Under the pieces are notes generated by a model, which saw only the letters and a program-made list of their open reading frames with translations, was not told the origin of the DNA and did no database searches. A stretch of DNA of 64,000 bases. Origin: Platycnemis pennipes. Taxonomy: Eukaryota; Arthropoda; Insecta; Odonata; Platycnemididae. This document shows, in pieces, positions 45,531-57,890 of this stretch. The position numbers and the translations under genes were made by a program. Every line of letters starts with the position of its first letter. Within the stretch, counting starts at the first letter, position 1. The stretch lies in NCBI GenBank assembly GCA_933228895.1, contig OW121847.1, positions 83,183,656 to 83,247,655 on the forward strand, read 5' to 3'.

Positions 45531-46200
45531 GGCTACTGACTCATAATGGCACCAGTTGGTGTCAACATGCCAACACATAATCGTATTCCAGCAATTACAA
45601 TGAAAGCCCATTTAAGATTGGCATCTTCAATCCACACAGCCTACGTTCATCAAAAGTGTAAACTGTTCTTTTTTGCAGGTTATACTCAATGATAGGCCAT
45701 TTTTGAAGATGGGGGACAATGAAATTCTTCTTTCTGCTGAAAACACCTATGGCAGATTATAGCTGATCAGGATACACAATTTTGCTAAGCCTAAAGAACC
45801 CATGTCTTCTGTCCTGTGGCATTTCAGATCTAACAGATAAATTGAGTAAAACAAAAGGCTGATGAGTGTCTCTCTTAAATCTCTGTAGTTAAAACGATTC
45901 TAAGTCCAATCCATTTGAAGAAGGATTTGTCAATAATAATAACCACTTGAGAATGCTATCGAGAAATTTCTACACTACTTAATTTTGACTCACAAGATTT
46001 AAGTGCAAGGAGCACAGAGAGATAATATTCAATCTGATTCATTTCTAGGACAACAATTTCTCTGGTGTTGCAGTTGGCATCTTCAGGAGAGAGGTACTCA
46101 AAGGTGGTGATTGCCCAGACCTCTCATTCAGTCAGGTGTGCTGTGACTGATTGACTAGGGAAACACATCATTTTGTCAGTACTTCACATACATTTTAACT
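45531..46200. other. Intron sequence with a CCTGAAGATGCC motif
   Basis: At 46046-46092 (minus strand) CTCCTGAAGATGCCAACTG and GAAATTGTTGTCC match similar motifs at 47755-47812 and 60541-60595. No gene was recognised. Confidence 0.4.
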
Positions 46201-46207
46201 ACAGTAA

Positions 46208-47133
46208 GGGCCGTATGCAGAGACGAAACTGTCACTTTCCCTACTCGCCATAGGGTGGCAGCTGAAGGTAGAGTTATCGGTGGAACTGTCCCTACTATTT
46301 GTATTCTTAAACGTCCCTACAACGTAACCCACCCGACCCGGTTGCCCGCGCACCCGACACTTTACGAAGTAGGGATTTCGCATAGATCGCTAACATTTTC
46401 ATACCTACGTCATGCTTCGGTGACGTTTCGCGTGACGTTTTAGTGACCACAATGCATTGCGCTGATTGCGACGAGAAGACGAGAACGAGGACACGAGGTA
46501 CAACATGGCGGAAGAAAGTGCGAAGCGGATAATGAGGCTGAACAATGAGGAGACGAAGTTATTGGTTAGCCTCATCGTCCAAAGGAAAAACATATTGGAG
46601 AGCAAGAAGACCGATGCTGTGTCCAATGCATATCCTCCCTATGTATTCATAAGGCTCCTCCATCACATACCTCGCAAAAGCTCGAAAGTCTTCCATAGTA
46701 GAAGTTACGGTACCGTGCAGCATTTGTTTACATAACAACTGCAGGCGCAACATTTATCGGACGTTCCGTATGTTTCATTATAACAGGCATATGTAATGAA
46801 ATAAATAAACATTGCCAGGCTGAAAAAACATAATGGTAAACACATTTGAAGCACTTACCTCGACAGGCGCCTAGAAACATTTGCCAAAATCCAGAGGCGA
46901 TGTACGCATTCCGCCATCTTTGGCTCGGAAAACCATCCCTTTACAGTTGTAGGGTACCCCAGACCACCCTATAACTTATCGGGAGGGAACGGTTTACGAA
47001 AGCTTATTTGCAGGGAGAGTTGACCCGACAACCGTATAGTAACGACTAAGAATACGGTGTCGGATCGGTCCACCCTACTTCTGACGTCACATCGGTACGG
47101 TTAGCCCTACAGGGACGTCTCTGCATACGGCCC
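46208..47133 (+). mobile_element. Harbinger-like element inserted in a pogo end
   Basis: Inverted ends GGGCCGTATGCAGAGACG and CGTCTCTGCATACGGCCC with TAA on both sides (46205-46207 and 47134-47136), the PIF/Harbinger pattern. Removing the element and one TAA joins CAG-TAA-AACCCC, which is the pogo-type end seen intact at 41520. The 926-bp interior holds a small gene relic on the plus strand. Confidence 0.88.
46504..46740 (+). pseudogene. Myb/SANT-like relic in the Harbinger element
   Basis: From an ATG at 46505 the frame reads MAEESAKRIMRLNNEETKLL, VSLIVQRKNILESKKTDAVS, which fits the start of a Myb/SANT-like DNA-binding domain of the kind Harbinger elements encode beside the transposase. 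The match stops after about 45 residues. No transposase is present. Confidence 0.5.
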
Positions 47134-47136
47134 TAA

Positions 47137-48815
47137 AACCCCTTATTTACACTTTTCTAGGGACCACTGGAAAAAAGTGCAAATTGCCAGAAAATGCAAA
47201 TGGTGAGAAAAGGACAATTTTCAGTTTTATATGCATACTTTAACAATGAAGAGTAAATATATAAATAAGAAACACTGAGAAGCTGAAATAGATCAATATT
47301 ATTAATTATTTCTTAAAGTATTGAGTTGGTTGATTTATTTTTGTACAATATATTCCTACCAATGTTTCAACCAAACCATTAGACATCAAATCCATAATTC
47401 CCAAACTTATACATTGTGCAATGCCTTCTCTCAGATGAAGCCATTCACGTCAATATTTGATGATCTAGAACTTAAAAACCACTTTTTAAGTTGGTATTCC
47501 TTCATACCATGATGCTTTGACATTTTCTTTTTTCGACAGATGACTGAACTATCTAGCACATTTCTGAATCACATTGCGATTTTCCATAATTGCATCCATT
47601 TTAGAGACCGGTAATCTTAAGAGTTTTCACTATGTCAGTGCGAGTTGCATCATGAGAATCCACAATTTTTATTTATGCCTAAATTGAAAATATTCTAGTA
47701 GCTGTTAAGGCTTCCACGGTGATTAGAAGATGAAGGTGTCTGGTTTTTTTCCGCATTCTAACTGTACGACAGTTTCGCCAACATTCCAGATGGCATCTTC
47801 AGGTCCAAAGTATAGGAAATATATAGTACGAAGATAAAAGAAATACATAGTACAATGATATAGGAAATACAGTAGAACCTCTTTTTTATGAACCTTCAAT
47901 TTACGAAATGACACCAATTTACGAACGATTCCGGCGATCCCGATCCCAGTGGCGATACCTATGGGAAAATGTGGAAAAATCAAATGTGAGCATAGTGCTT
48001 TTTGAAGTGCTTAAACTGTAGCGAAAATCCCAGGGACGGATTATCCAAATCGCAATTCAATCCTAATTATATGATCCAAGGAAAAAATATTCAAAGACGC
48101 ACGGCACGACGCCTACTTCTCGAAAACAATGCCACAGTTCATAACATAATCGGATTAGTGCTTGGTAATGTCTATTCCTTCTCTATCATTTTGTGTATTG
48201 CGAATACCTAACTCATAGTACAAAGGATCCATATTTTCTCTGGAATTATTTAAAATTAGCTTTAAGGTAGCCGCTGCAGCCCCAATTCAGAACTTCGTTC
48301 AGCCTTTCACTTGAAAATAGCATTCCCGTAGGAAGTTCTTTGCTGCAGCTGTCGTGGAGCTTAGTTTCATTAAAAAATTCTAATTTTGCAATAATAAATT
48401 ACTTATATTCAAATCTTGATGCAATTTGATTATTTAATTTTTCATTAGAAGTGTTTTACGTAGTTAGGTAAGAATTTGCGAATCGTGACTTTGAGATCGC
48501 GATCGCTTTCTGTAGCCGCGAGTAAATAATTCTAGTAAATCACCGCTAGATGTCAGCACTGTAGAACGTATCTTAAAAAAGAGGGAATTTCAAATTAACT
48601 GAGTGAATTCCTAAGAGTGACTTTCATCAGCTGCGAAATATTATTAAATGTATTTCAAACGATACGCTTTCTTCAAAAAAGGCATTTTCTGGTCTTTTCA
48701 CTGAAATATACTGGGTCAGTTGGAACTTTGTTTTAAAATTTCCTAGTTAAAATGCATCCCTGGCTTTCCCATGTTAAAATGTCTTCTTTAAACACAAATC
48801 GACTAGCACTAAATA
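47137..48815. other. Intron sequence with pogo ends and a repeat
   Basis: 47137-47210 continues the pogo-type end split by Harbinger. At 47755-47812 (minus) CCTGAAGATGCC, TTGGCGAAACTGTCGTACAG is a shared motif. At 47870 CAGTAGAACCTCTTTTTTATG after TA is another pogo-like terminus without a partner. No gene was recognised. Confidence 0.45.
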
Positions 48816-49465
48816 CAGTCGGATCCGGATTTAAGGTTGTCGCATTTAACGTTTTTCCACATTTAACGTTTATTTTTTGAGGTCCCGATTCATTCCCTAT
48901 AAAAACAATGTAAAAATTGTCCTAATTTAGCGTCTCCGCATTCTGCGTTTTTCCGCATTCTAGGTCGTAAAAAATTTTCCCGCACAAGATTTTTTACCCG
49001 ATTTAAGGTTTGTTCATGACGATTCATGCAAATGATTATCCATACATCAGTGATGACTATCACCAGCATTAGTTTTCTATAGGTCGACGGTCCTTAAGGT
49101 TTCGCTTTAAGATGCTTGTATATGTAGAATGAATGAATGTATAATGAACATACGAACATTAAGATATTGTATGCTCTTGGTTATACATTCATAAATGTAA
49201 AACCGCATTTTCCCCTATAGTAGGTTATACCCAATGATGATATGCCATATTACGCAGTTGAAATCGTCGAAATTTTCCCGGGCGCTGTGTAGAAAAAATG
49301 AATGTGGAACTGCGCGCCATGTGAGAAACTTGCATGTGCAACAGCAGCTTAGTTTCTCGGAGCTACAAATCAAAATTGATTGCTAAATAAGACATTCTCA
49401 TTATGTCGTACCATCAGTAATATTCTCATAATCGGAAAGTATCAATATTTTGCGAGATGAAATGT

Positions 49466-52289
49466 GGGTCATTCCACCTCAATTCAACAAACGTTTGTCC
49501 CTTAGGGTCTCAGATTTTGATAAAAATTGGTGTATGGGAACAAAATCAACTCAAACTGAATACCCACAAACAGTTTTGTGAAAAAAAATTTTTTGAGCGA
49601 ATTATGCAGGTTTAAATTTTTTCGCATTTTTAGCAAAAATCCGAGCCTTAAATCATATTATCACTTATATCTCCGCTTGTAATTGTCATACAGCAATGAT
49701 TAATAGCTCTTTTTAAAGCTAAATCTTTATTAAATGCAAATATATCAAGAAAAAATTATTTTATTCTAAACCCTATTGTTGTTAATTACTAATGTTTAAA
49801 AAATTGTTAGTAAACTTTTCTCAAATACTCCATCTCAGAATCGGCCGAAACTTTATTTTCATAATATAAACATACCCAGCTTACTATTCCAAAAATAAAA
49901 TTTAGTGGCATTTCATAAATGCGTTTTTTATAAATATTTAAACATTTACCATTTTCTTTCGCGTGGCCCGTCGGCATCCCCATCTGTGATATATGCAGCA
50001 GACACGCGATGCAAACCAAAAAATTTCCTGATTGCTCAAGGTTGTGGCTATATGAGATAAAATATACTATAAACTATAAATGTTAACAACAATTGTTATT
50101 TGTTCTTTCACTTTTGAGCTATATATTGAGTTGATCCAAATTTCTCTTGAATGTTTGCCCCAATTCAGCTTTTAGGCAGTGTTGACAGGACTAAATTTTT
50201 TTCACTGTAGGAATTAGCTTCAGCAAATATTTCCTTGAGTTCACTTAGCATTTCACACCCTACTAACTCTTATGAACCGAAGGAAGTTTTTGCTTTTCCC
50301 CATACTTTCCTGATTGCTATTCGATAAACAGAAGTAATTTTATGAATTTTTCTATAGAGTATTTTCTACTTCTCAATTTTTTTCTATTTACTGTGATATA
50401 CCGATTTTGGATAACTTCAGGTTGATTTTTTCTAGCACAGATTGACGAGGTGAATAAGGTGCACCATCGTTCTCTCCTTGTGGGTCTCTGTCATTGCTGG
50501 AGTTGTTTGTAGGTAGGGATACATGAGCCTCCGCAAATTGCAAACCAGAAGGCCCCGGTTGTGACAGTACTGCTTCTGCAGCCACAAGCTGTTCAGGAAC
50601 GTCTTCTTGATGACTGATGGGAGACCTTGGTGTGTCACCTTTCGCGACTCCCTTATTCAGAAACACACTGCACCGACGACACAATTTTCTGCCCTCGACC
50701 AAAGACATCGCTCTAGTGCTGAAAATTTTCGATTTGTAATATTTGGCAGAAATTGTATATAAATAAGCACTACGGATAACGCAATGCAGTTTCAGTGGAT
50801 TACAACACTGTTTTTGACGCTTTGAATAGAAAGCAAGAAACGATTTTTCATTGTTAACGCACACGGTTTCCACTTTGACACCACTTCTATCCTCGATGAG
50901 CTGCAGATCTCTTCGATACATTTAAAGACACTGTCTCGCGAACAATTTCCTCCTCTCATTGCGCCGATGGAGCAAATTTTGACAATTAGTTTAAAAAACT
51001 ATGTACGAGAAAAAATAGAAGGCAAACAGCTCTTGAATAAGGAGATGCACACGTGGTGACAGACCAAAACAAACAGACTTCTTGGGTGAATAAAGGCGGC
51101 TGTCAACAAAAACATGTGCAGCTAGATGGTCTTCCTTCAAGCTTTAAGGCACATACCGCAATAGGCAGAATTGGCCACCAACGAGCTCATAAAAATAGGG
51201 TTCTCAAAGGAAGTGGAAAGATTTTACCTTCTTGTCCTAATCCGTAGGTGCCATTAAATATTTCTTTTTAGAGAGAGCTACGTGAACGAAAAACATCTCA
51301 ATGCACGAAAAACCACAGCTGCAGGCTCTCGACTCGAATTGAAAATGAAATGTGTTTGCATGGATAAAAATATTTGGACACTAAAATCGGAGTTTGCAGG
51401 AAATTTGTCTATAGAGATAAAAAGAGCGAGATAGCAAAAACGAAAAAATTTGTCTGCCTGAACAATTGATGCAAAATTTCATTATTGTAATTTATTTTCA
51501 TTTCATTTTATCAATGAATTATACTTGAAGATTCTTATAAAGTTTTTTCATATTAATTGTCATAGATTTTTAGCTCAAATAAAAGTAAATCCGCCTGGAA
51601 ACTTAAGTGGGGCTCAATGGTAAATTTCTCTGCAAACATCCATTTAACAGAACAAATAACAATTGTTGTTAACATTTATAGTTTATAGTATATTTTTATC
51701 TCATATAACCACAACCTTGAGCAATCAGGAAATTTTTAGGTTTGCATCGCGTGTCTGCTGCATGTATCACAGATGGGGATGCCGACGGGCCGCGCGAAAG
51801 AAAATGGTAAATGTTTAAATATTTATAAAAAACGCATTTATGAAATGCCACTAAATTTTATTTTTGGAATAGTAAGCTGGGTATGTTTATATTATGAAAA
51901 TAAAGTTTCGGCTGATTCTGAGATGGAGTATTTGAGAAAAGTTTACTAACAATTCTTTAAACATTAGTAAATAACAACAATAGGGTTTAGAATAAAATAA
52001 TTTTTTCTTGATATATTTGCATTTAATAAAGATTTAGCTTTAAAAAGAGCTATTAATCATTGCTGTATGACAATTACAAGCAGAGAATAAGTGATAATAT
52101 GATTTAAGGCTCGGATTTTTGCTAAAAATGCGAAAAAATTTAAACATGCATAATTCGCTCAAAAAATTTTTTTTCACAAAACTGTTTGTGGGTATTCAGT
52201 TTGAGTTGATTTTGTTCCCATACACCAATTTTTATCAAAATCTGAGACCCTAAGGGACAAACGTTTGTTGAATTGAGGTGGAATGACCC
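49466..52289. mobile_element. DNA transposon with 641-bp inverted repeats, superfamily unassigned
   Basis: The ends read GGGTCATTCCACCTCAATTC inward from both sides, flanked by ATGT (49462-49465 and 52290-52293). The inverted repeats span about 49466-50106 and 51649-52289 and differ by only a few bases, so the insertion is recent. The 1.5-kb interior has one clear minus-strand frame. GGGTCATTCCA-type ends are familiar from animal DNA transposons, but I cannot assign the superfamily from memory. A 4-bp duplication would exclude hAT, piggyBac and Tc1/mariner. Confidence 0.85.
50388..50921 (-). CDS. Uncharacterised transposon protein, 177 aa
   Basis: The frame is open and starts at an ATG (50921) about 270 bases outside the left repeat on the far side. 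It shows RQKQCCNPLKLHC with a Cys-Cys-x-Pro-x3-His group, then KLCRRCSVFLNKG with a Cys-x2-Cys, so a zinc-binding domain is likely. A Pro/Ser/Asn-rich linker and LEKINLKLSKIGIS follow near the end. This combination is familiar from uncharacterised insect transposon proteins. The rest of such proteins, with the catalytic part, is absent here, so this is a truncated gene of a non-autonomous copy. Function: not known. Confidence 0.6.
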   Translation of the reverse strand: MYRRDLQLIEDRSGVKVETVCVNNEKSFLAFYSKRQKQCCNPLKLHCVIRSAYLYTISAKYYKSKIFSTRAMSLVEGRKLCRRCSVFLNKGVAKGDTPRSPISHQEDVPEQLVAAEAVLSQPGPSGLQFAEAHVSLPTNNSSNDRDPQGENDGAPYSPRQSVLEKINLKLSKIGISQ

Positions 52290-52926
52290 ATGTCTTTCTT
52301 TCGCTCGTCTTTAATGATGCTATGATGATGATTTTTCGAGTACATAGCCGCCTACACCTTGCTTTTATTGAATAAAATGGGTGTAAAAATGCTTCGAGAC
52401 CACTGAGAAATGTGTAAAAATGGAATTTTTAATGTTGATAACCGTCTACACTAACATTCCCAGTGGGAATTTTCCTTAACTCCATTTTTCTTAGGAAAAT
52501 TTCCAACATCTATTAGGTGCCGCAGTGACAACGACGGTAAAATTTAACCCCAGAAAATGCAGAGGTTAGCTTCATGCTAAGTTACGGCCGCACAAAAAAA
52601 GGTGGGAGGGTTGAATTACTATGTGTTTTGCCTGAAGGTTCAAATTAGAGCATTTACGAGTTAGGGTTGGATTGTCGGAAGGAGGGTTTATTTAGTTGCG
52701 TATCAGATAAAAAAAATACAATTTATTATATAGCCACATTTGAAGCCAGTGAGAAGAGGCTCAGAAAAGAGAGTTGGCGACTTCTTTGTAAATCAAATGC
52801 TCCTCAGCAGTTGAATCGGCAGTGTTACAAGGAAACACTTTTCAACAAGACCACTGATCGACCAGTACCAGTCTCCTGGGTGCTATTGGTTTATAGAGAG
52901 CAGAGGCTGCTGGCTTTGATTTTGGG

Positions 52927-53720
52927 ATGGTTTTAAAAAGGAAATCTCTTAGCTTCGAAGAGAGGAGAAAAATTATTGAGGAGGTGGATAAAAATCCTCA
53001 CTTAAAGAGAATTGACTTGGCGAAGAAGCTGCTCATGCCAGTAACAACATTGAACAACATCATAATGTAAAGGGAAGCAATTTTAAGAGAATCCACAGCA
53101 TTGGATGTTTTATCTAAGCGTCGTAAGCACTCAAAAAAGTCCTCGTTTGAGGAACTGGAGAGTCATTTACATTGCATTGGTGAGAAAGGCAATTGTATCA
53201 AATTGTGGGCAGCAACAAGCCAAAATAAATTTGTTACAGGCAATCCATTTTGTTGCAAGCGCATGGGAAATTGTGAATAGTGCAACCATCTAAAATTGTT
53301 TTGCCAAAGGGGGTTCCTGAATATACCACTGAAACAATGTGATTTGCAAACTTTTGTGGCCGATAATGAATGGCAAACTTTGAATTCAGAAATATCGTTC
53401 AGTGATTTTGTTGAATGTGATGATAACCTGCAGACCAGAGGCATTGATTCAATAGGGGAATTGCGTGGTACATCAAATGAAACAGTTTCTAACTGCAGTA
53501 AGAATGAGGATGAGGAAGAGCTGACAGTGGCTTATACCTTTACGGAGGCTGTGGTTGGACTTGAGAAATTGAAATCACACTTTTCATCCATTGAGAACAA
53601 TCAATCTACTTTACTGATGGTTTCAAAACTGGAAAAGAGCTACTTCATAGTTATAGTAAAAAAAATAAGCAGAGTAAAATTTCAGATTTTTTTAAAAAGT
53701 AGCTGTTCAAAAATATAATT
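52927..53720 (+). pseudogene. pogo/Tigger transposase relic
   Basis: MVLKRKSLSFEERRKIIEEV, DLAKKLLMPVTTLNNII is the CENP-B-like helix-turn-helix, ending in a stop at about 53069. Further on KLFCQRGFLNIPLKQCDLQT and an acidic Ser-rich tail (NCSKNEDEEELTVAYTF) match the C-terminal end of Tigger transposases. The catalytic DDE core is missing, so this is an internal deletion derivative. Confidence 0.75.
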
Positions 53721-53924
53721 AGTCTCTCCTAAAAGTTTTAAAATTGATATTGAATTCCTGAGTAGTCAGAAGGCTAAAGCATTGTATTTTTGGATAAGGC
53801 ATTTTCATTTTTGGTTCATTTTTCATTTATTTTCGTTTTGTCACTGAATCCAACCTTCTTTGGGAAGAGCATATAAAACTAATGAAAACTTTTTATTGTT
53901 TTATGTGACCCCTTTTAGTGACTC

Positions 53925-54000
53925 TTATATATTTATTATATTATTATTTATTATATTATTATTTATTATATAATTATTTATCATATTAAAATTATATTTT
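53925..54000. repeat. AT-only tandem
   Basis: A run of TTATTATATTATTA units, about 16 bases each, repeated four times with small changes. Confidence 0.75.
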
Positions 54001-54137
54001 CTTTTCGTAGAAAGCTGTTCTAATCATTACAGACCCTAAAACCTAAAAAAAAGGCAAGTCCGCATTTAGTGTTTTTCCGCATTTAATGTTTTAAATTTTG
54101 TCCCCCCTGAAAAACCTTAAATCAGGATTCTACTGTA

Positions 54138-54679
54138 TACCCCTTTCGTTAATTAATGCATAACTGCATATGCTTAAAATACTGGGATGAGTTAATTCTC
54201 TTATGAGTTATTCCCCTTATTTTGAGATCTACCAACTGAACAATTGAACAGGATTGAACAACAAAAAAATCATCTCTCATTGGGACAGTGCAGTAACCCA
54301 CAGAAATTATTTTGCATTGGGAAAACTGAGAGATTAGAAGGGTGAACTGTTACAATGCCATCTTGGCATATGGCTTCCTCTACCAATTGCGATATCTAAA
54401 GAAATTCGTGGCTGGAAAATGCTTTAATGAAATAGTGAGGGCTGCTGTAGAATAGTATTTTTCTCACATTCCAGTTTTGCACTTTAATGGATAGAATCCA
54501 CCATCCACAGAAAAACCATAGTCAAAAAGCATTAAAAAGTAAAAAGCAAAGAAATTTACAACTAAAATGGGACTATGAAGAAAAATGAATGCATTTTTGA
54601 ACTAAAAATCAAAACTCATTCACTGCCAGGACAAGAATTTTTTCCCTTGCCCACATATTACGAATTAAAGAATACATAC
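54138..54679. other. Intron sequence, nothing recognised
   Basis: Short stretch between the pogo element and the RING exon. No feature was recognised. Confidence 0.5.
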
Positions 54680-54790
54680 TCATGAAATAGATGGCTACAC
54701 GGAAGTTTCCTGGCAGAATCCATTTTCTCCCAGCAGATAGCACAATTATCAGAATTAACAGATAGATCTTCCTCTGTAGCCATTGGATAG
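54680..54790 (-). CDS. AMFR: AMFR/gp78, RING finger exon (first half)
   Basis: A 111-nt exon after an acceptor (TTGTCTTTGCAG, ending at 54791) and before donor GTATGT (54679-54674). One base completes the codon begun in the upstream exon, giving Asn, then YPMATEEDLSVNSDN leading into the RING. It carries CAIC (first Cys pair), PC, and the His residues of SHLFH. The family form is PCGHLFH; here the Gly is Ser, which does not touch a zinc ligand. It ends with two bases of the codon for the next Asp. The RING recruits the E2 (Ube2g2 in mammals). The 36 full codons fit the phases on both sides exactly. The longest ORF over this stretch is in a different frame and is a shadow. Confidence 0.93.
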
Positions 54791-55695
54791 CTGCAAAGAC
54801 AATAAGAAAAAGAAATACAGTGTACATCAAAATTTATCTCCTACCTAATGAAAGCAAAATATGTTGAAGGACTAAGAGAATGCCAAGATGTGTTATACTG
54901 GAAAAGACAGCAAATGTTTGAAGTTCATGATTTATTTCCACGAGAAATTAATATACTTAATACACTCTAAGAAGTCACACTTAATCAACAATTTTTGAGT
55001 TACCAAAAACATTGAGGTCATATATGATGAAAAAATATAGAAAACAATACTCAATAAGGACAAGAGCATTAAAATTTCATAAACTAAAAGCTACAACTAC
55101 TTTTTTTGGCAAAAATTTTCATGATTTCTTCAGAATTTTTAAGAGCGTATCTTCAAATGCAAAATTTTAAACATTCCATATGTAAATTACTAAAAAAAAT
55201 CACATAAAAGTATCACACCTAAAACAGCAAAACATCCAAGTCTTAATGTTACTCAGTAAAAATTAATATTTTTCAAATTAAGTGGAAGCCCTATATAACA
55301 AGTATGGAATATAAGAAGCAGCTCGGAATAGCGAGGGCAACAAGTTACATTCACAGGGGTCGTTGGACATTATGAGTAATGTACAACACATTAAATGTGC
55401 ACAAGCTTCGTCTATTATTTACTTAAAATGAAAACATACACATTTCCACCAATATTGGTCAAGTATGGTCAAGTGTACATTTACAACAAACATTCCAAGC
55501 ATACCCATATGCGTACATATGAATTTCTCGATAGCTCATACACTTTCCGTTATTATGTAACCTCCTGCTTCAGTTACCAGTTCACTCCAAGAGCAAAAAC
55601 TTCATAACCGGGATAGGTAAGACATTGGATCTGAAAGTAAAACTTTGCTTGCAAAAAAAGCAGGGCATTATTATAAAAATAAGTCCCTCAGGACC
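54791..55695. other. Intron sequence, nothing recognised
   Basis: AT-rich. A faint pogo-like phrase (AGCCCTATATAACAAGTATGG at 55288) was seen but no partner. Confidence 0.45.
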
Positions 55696-55699
55696 TTCA

Positions 55700-57890
55700 G
55701 GTGATATCCTACTATTGTCCTTTCCATTGTCACTACAATCTCTCACAAAATCTCTCTCCATCTCTGCCTCAACTGCTAAGTCATCAGCAAATCACAGCAT
55801 GCTAATTTATTCTCCATGGATATTCACTCCAGAAGACTTCTCTTTGATTTCACTGATGGGTCTCCCGATATAAAAATTGAAAATTACAGGGGACAGTGCA
55901 CAGACTTGTCTCACTCCTTCTCTTATTCTTGCTTCTTCACAGGTAGGCCCAGATACAATCACAGCTGCTAGGTTTTTATATAAACTGTAGATAAAACTTC
56001 AGTCATTGTAGAACACTTAAATTTTTTCAGAATTCCAAGAATTGAATTCAGCAATCCACCTTGCCAAAAGCCTTCTCTAAATCCCCAATTTAAAGAACGT
56101 TGGTTTGTTCTCCTCCACTCTCTTCTCTATGAGCAGCCTAAGGACCAATATTGCTTCTCTTTTACCCTTGCTTTTTCTGAATCCCCATTGAACTTCATCC
56201 AGGAACTCCTCTGCTTTTCATTCAATTCTTCTTTAAATGATCCCTATCAATATCTCTGATTCGCGTTTAGTCAGGCTTATGGTCCTAAAAATTTTGCAGT
56301 TCTACTGTTTTCTTTTTGGGGATAGAAATGATGATGTTTTTTTCCAAGTCCCTGGGTATTTCTCCTGTTGAGTACATGTTGCAGATGGTTTTGTACAGAT
56401 GGGTTAATGTCTTCTCTCCTGCATTTCAAATTAGTTCTGCAGGAATATCATGAATTCCAGAAGCCTTATTCATCCGAAGGTCCCTTACTGCTGTGTCAAA
56501 TTGCAATCTTAATATTAACACTCCCATGTCATCCTTTTCCACTTTGTTCTCCTCTTTTGTGCTGAGATTGTTTCCTTGTATAACTCATCCAGATATTCTT
56601 TTCATCCCTTCACTTTGTCTTCTTTTTCAATCAAAAGTTCTCCATTAATGTCCCATTTGACATTGCATCTTGCGCTCCGTTCTTTGAAGTGGTTCTTGCT
56701 ATCCTATAGCCAGCTTCCACCATTCCAAGTGTACGGTTTTTTTGTACATCTTCACATAAATTCTTCATCCACATTTCTCTAGCTTTCCTGGCTTTGCAAC
56801 TTACTTCGTTCCTTATTCTTTTGTAGAAAAGCTGCCCTTCTTCAGTTTTCGCATTCTTGTATTTTCTTCTTTCTTCAATCAAGTCTAAGACTTCTTCCAT
56901 AATCCATGGCTTCTTCTTGGCAACTTTTCTTCTTCCAAGAGCTTCCTTTGCAGCTTCCTGTACTCTACATTTAATGTTTTCCCAATGCTTTTCCACTGAT
57001 TTCTCAGTCAGGTCTCCTCCAATGTTGTTTTCCACTGCTTTTTGAAATGCCTGCTGGTGTTGAGTACGCTTCAGTTTTTCTACTTGCCATGTATTCACCA
57101 CAGTCTCCTTCAATTTCTTGAATTTTAGACGGCATTTCATCATCACTAAATTATGATCACTGTCGATGTCTGCCCCAGGGTAGCTTTTCCAGTCCTTCAC
57201 TAATTCCTATCTCTCTGCTTCACTAAAATGTTGTCTATTTGAAATCTTCTCCTGTCTCCTGGCATTTTACACGTGTTTCTTATTTGGTTGTGGTTTTTAA
57301 ACTATGTGTTGGCAACCACTAACTTGTGTTGTGTGCAGAATTCCAGTGTCCGACAACCGTGTTCCAATCTCCTACAGTAATTAGGTTTTTTCTCCTCATA
57401 CCTGTTTTATAATTTCCATATCTTCATAGACGTCTTTCACTTCTTCATCTTCATAGTCAGACGTAGGCATGTAAACCTGCACCACTACGGCATCTAAAGT
57501 TTTGGTTTTGATCTTCACCATTATTATCCTTTCACTGTACTGCAGGAAGCTCTTTACATGCATTTCAGCTCTCGTTCTGAGTATTATCCCTACTCCAGCA
57601 TTACCACTACCTAGCATTACCAAAAAACTCAAATGATCCCATGTGCACAATCTTGTAGCTTCCATTCCAAAAGTCTCCTTTTGTGGGCTACTTCATTTTG
57701 CTGATTTGTAGTAAGTCGAGGTCTATTCTTCGCATTTCCACCTTCAGGTTCTCCAGTCATCTGCTGTTCCGAAGCAATCTTACGCGCTATGTTCCTACCA
57801 TAAAATGTTTATTACACTTGACTGATGTACTCTCTCCCCACAATCCGAATGGGGGACTATTTTACCTCTGGAATAACTAACTCAAGGGTG
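55700..57890 (-). mobile_element. RTE/Proto2-like LINE, second copy, 3' truncated
   Basis: The same family and orientation as 9349-12700. It matches from the N-terminal region (GGACTATTTTACCTCTGGAA near 57855) through the endonuclease to the reverse transcriptase palm. The alignment stops at about 55700, so the thumb and C-terminal domain are missing. Best segment (57200-56631): DIDSDHNLVMMKCRLKFKKL, KEALGRRKVAKKKPWIMEEV and REMWMKNLCEDVQKNRTLGM. Many frameshifts; no activity is possible. Confidence 0.85.

Larger units (their letters stand above)
48816..54135 (+). mobile_element. pogo/Tigger element, split by a long-TIR element
   Basis: The ends are CAGTCGGATCCGGATTTAAGG and, inward from the right, CAGTAGAATCCTGATTTAAGG, with TA at both sides (48814-48815 and 54136-54137). 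Both subterminal regions repeat a CGCATTTAACGTTTTTCC-like motif. Inside are relics of a CENP-B-type transposase. The element at 49466-52289 is inserted in its left half. Without that insert this copy would be about 2.5 kb. Confidence 0.88.

Noticed and set aside
49807..50019. A 70-codon minus-strand frame in the left arm of the 641-bp repeats
   Set aside because: It lies within the non-coding inverted repeat, is copied in the other arm, and has no recognisable domain.
54609..54830. A 73-codon hydrophobic minus-strand frame taken as a membrane protein
   Set aside because: It is the wrong frame over the gp78 RING exon; the true frame gives the zinc motif.
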